Assembly: GCA_003517725.1 (NCBI GenBank)
Contig: DOZZ01000321.1
Location: forward strand, 1-8,075
DNA length: 8,075 nt
Origin: Bryobacterales bacterium
Lineage (GTDB): Bacteria > Acidobacteriota > Terriglobia > Bryobacterales > Bryobacteraceae
Direction of reading: 5' to 3'
Within the stretch, counting starts at the first letter, position 1, and the number at the start of each line of letters is the position of its first letter. Under the pieces are notes generated by a model. It was not told the origin of the DNA. It searched no databases and saw only the letters and a program-made list of their open reading frames with translations. Below are positions 6,856-8,075 of this stretch, piece by piece. The position numbers were made by a program, and so were the translations under genes.

Positions 6856-7278
6856 CTACTGAACCACGATCGCGATTGTCCCGAGGGTTGCCGCCGCTGA
6901 GGTGCGGTCGGGCGCGTCGCGGTCCTGCAGATAAAACTTCATGCCGTCGTGCACCCACTGACCGGTGCGCATCGAGCCCTGCGATTCTCCGGTGCCCATC
7001 AGCGGGCCGCCGGGCGCGTCCACATGCATTTCGACGTGCGCCGCGGTGGTGGACCAATGCAGCGTCGTTTCCCCTAGTCCCGTGCCCTCGGACGTCACGA
7101 TCGGATCGGGGTCAGCGGTGAGCGTCGTGCCTGCCTTTACGATCGCCGGAATAGGTTTTGCCAAGGGGTCGGGCGCCGGCTTGGCGCAAGCGGAGGTGAA
7201 GAGCATGGCCACGCCCAGCAGCGCGCCGGCGATGTGAATTTCCAATGCGCGATAATCGTTTATCGTGATCGAACCCAT
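6856..7278 (-). CDS. Small secreted or lipid-anchored protein, 140 aa
   Basis: The start ATG 7278-7276 is chosen because AAGGA stands seven bases upstream; the frame is open further upstream to ATG 7404, but that extension is hydrophilic and would hide the signal sequence. Residues 15-30 are a hydrophobic export signal ending TSAC. Cys31 could be lipidated, though Thr at -3 is an unusual lipobox, and the only arginine before it is R10. A Pro/Ala-rich linker (32-47) leads to one beta domain (48-140) with GTGLGETTLHWS (65-76), VEMHVDAPGGPL (82-93) and GQWVHDGMKFYLQD (106-119). I associate that pattern with Ig-like domains scattered through acidobacterial secreted and glycan-related proteins, from memory. 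Specific function is unknown. Its start codon overlaps that of the divergent acyltransferase gene. Confidence 0.7.
   Translation of the reverse strand: MGSITINDYRALEIHIAGALLGVAMLFTSACAKPAPDPLAKPIPAIVKAGTTLTADPDPIVTSEGTGLGETTLHWSTTAAHVEMHVDAPGGPLMGTGESQGSMRTGQWVHDGMKFYLQDRDAPDRTSAAATLGTIAIVVQ
7250..7265. promoter_or_regulatory. Inverted repeat CGATAA-N4-TTATCG, candidate operator
   Basis: CGATAA (7250-7255) and TTATCG (7260-7265) are perfect 6-bp arms around TCGT. The element ends 11 bp before ATG 7277 of the acyltransferase gene and lies inside codons 5-10 of the leftward gene. GATAAT at 7251-7256 matches five of six bases of a -10 box for rightward transcription, so a protein bound here would cover that promoter. 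There is no good -35 partner at 17 bp. The site is only a candidate. Confidence 0.3.
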
Positions 7279-8075
7279 GGCTTCGTCCTTGAGGCCTGCT
7301 TCCTTCTGGCAAAAATTCACCAGCGCGCCGCGGCTCGGCGACGTGGCCAGTGGCCGCGAAAATAATTTTAATCTGGTTCGCTTTCTGGCGGCTTCCATGG
7401 TCATCGTGTACCACGGCTACTGCATTGCTCGAACGCCTGATTCGATCGAGCCGATTAATTGGCTGACGCGCGGCCGCGACGATGGCGGCAGTTTGGCGGT
7501 GCTCATCTTTTTCATTATCAGCGGCTTCCTGGTCACGCAAAGTTTCGTGAACCGCGGGGGCGATCTGGCCGCCTTTATGAGCGCGCGCGTGTTACGGATT
7601 TTCCCGGCCCTGTGGGTCGCGGTTCCGTTCACTATTATTGTGGCGAGCTTCGCCAGTCCCGTGCCATGGGGCGCTTATCTGACCCATCCGCAAACCCTGA
7701 AATACTGGCTGCACAACTCGTTTCTGTGGAATTTGCAGTTTTACCTTCCAGGCGCCTTCGCCCACAATCCTTTGCCCCGCAACGTAAACGGATCACTGTG
7801 GACGCTGCCCACGGAGTTCCGCATGTACCTGATGTGCGCGGGCCTGGGCTTGCTCGGCCTCTATGTCACGCGCACCGTTTTCAACTCCTTGTTTGTGACC
7901 ATCCTGATGGTCGCGGCCATGACCCGCGTGGACAAGCTTCCGTTGGTGGATAGTATTTGGGCCGCCCAGTGGATGCTGGCGTTTCTGTTCGGCATGTTCT
8001 GCTACATCAATCGCAAGGAGATCCGGCTTAGCATTCCGGTGGCCCTGCTGCTGGTTGGCAGCACCTGGTTCATCC
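7277..8075 (+). CDS. Acyltransferase-3 family membrane protein (OafA/YrhL type), 3' end outside window
   Basis: An open frame of 266 codons runs from ATG 7277 off the right edge. The family acylates sugars or glycans at the membrane, for example O-acetylation of surface polysaccharide. Diagnostic features are NNFNLVRFLAASMVIVYHG (29-47) at the first membrane helix with the conserved His46, FFIISGFLVTQSF (78-90), the SARVLRIFPAL segment with R104 and R107 (102-112), and NGSLWTLPTEFRMYL (171-185) with E180. Several hydrophobic helices follow (about 107-126, 183-200, 203-215, 229-243, 252-266). The N-terminal segment APRLGDVASGRENNF matches what I recall of close family members, which supports ATG 7277, or TTG 7289, over the internal GTG 7343 or ATG 7397. 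No clear Shine-Dalgarno is seen. The acceptor cannot be told from the sequence. It is divergent from, and overlaps the start of, the 140-aa secreted protein gene. Confidence 0.9.
   Translation, partial: MASSLRPASFWQKFTSAPRLGDVASGRENNFNLVRFLAASMVIVYHGYCIARTPDSIEPINWLTRGRDDGGSLAVLIFFIISGFLVTQSFVNRGGDLAAFMSARVLRIFPALWVAVPFTIIVASFASPVPWGAYLTHPQTLKYWLHNSFLWNLQFYLPGAFAHNPLPRNVNGSLWTLPTEFRMYLMCAGLGLLGLYVTRTVFNSLFVTILMVAAMTRVDKLPLVDSIWAAQWMLAFLFGMFCYINRKEIRLSIPVALLLVGSTWFI
7286..7290 (-). promoter_or_regulatory. Shine-Dalgarno of the 140-aa secreted protein gene
   Basis: AAGGA on the minus strand, seven bases before ATG 7278, supports that start over the upstream ATG at 7404. The same bases are codons 4-5 of the rightward acyltransferase gene if that gene starts at 7277. 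Confidence 0.6.

Noticed and set aside
7279..7404. Upstream extension of the 140-aa protein to ATG 7404
   Set aside because: The added 42 residues are basic and hydrophilic, would place the export signal internally, and would overlap the acyltransferase N-terminus much further. AAGGA before 7278 fits the shorter form.
7459..7953. 164-codon plus-strand frame within the acyltransferase gene
   Set aside because: It is a shifted frame; the acyltransferase frame carries all the family motifs across the same bases.

Overview
The window looks like a chromosomal segment from a GC-rich, Gram-negative soil bacterium, most likely an Acidobacteriota member of the Solibacter/Bryobacterales type. The reasons are a Ser/Thr kinase fused through one membrane helix to a long TPR tail, an outer-membrane beta-barrel with a proline/threonine-rich leader, and a small secreted domain ending in a GQWVHDGMKFYLQD-like motif that I associate from memory with acidobacterial proteins. 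The lineage is an inference; no rRNA or marker gene is present. Nothing resembles phage, transposon, CRISPR or tRNA sequence.

Left part (1-3166): two divergent envelope genes share a 95-bp intergenic region. Leftward is a secreted DUF4139-family protein whose 3' end lies outside the window. Rightward is a 497-aa outer-membrane beta-barrel protein. The barrel gene ends 6 bp from the end of the next, convergent gene.

Middle (3173-6483): a leftward two-gene unit. A membrane-anchored Ser/Thr kinase (kinase domain, one membrane helix, an alpha/beta domain, then eight or nine TPRs) is followed after 17 bp by a cysteine-rich lipoprotein with a perfect Shine-Dalgarno. The lipoprotein is built from two copies of one domain. 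The arrangement suggests a surface lipoprotein co-expressed with a signalling kinase whose C-terminal part faces the periplasm.

Right part (6484-8075): about 110 bp of upstream DNA for the kinase, then a probable small broken gene (6594-6839) readable only by switching frame twice, then a small secreted protein gene (leftward, start 7278). Running rightward off the window is a membrane acyltransferase of the acyltransferase-3 (OafA/YrhL) family. The last two genes start back to back on one CCATGG palindrome, so each start lies in the other's leader. An inverted repeat, CGATAA-N4-TTATCG, lies just upstream of the acyltransferase start.

Taken together, the recognisable genes point to cell-envelope structure, envelope signalling and surface-glycan acylation. 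The least explained items are the duplicated-domain lipoprotein paired with the kinase, the overlapping divergent starts, and the frame-broken remnant.
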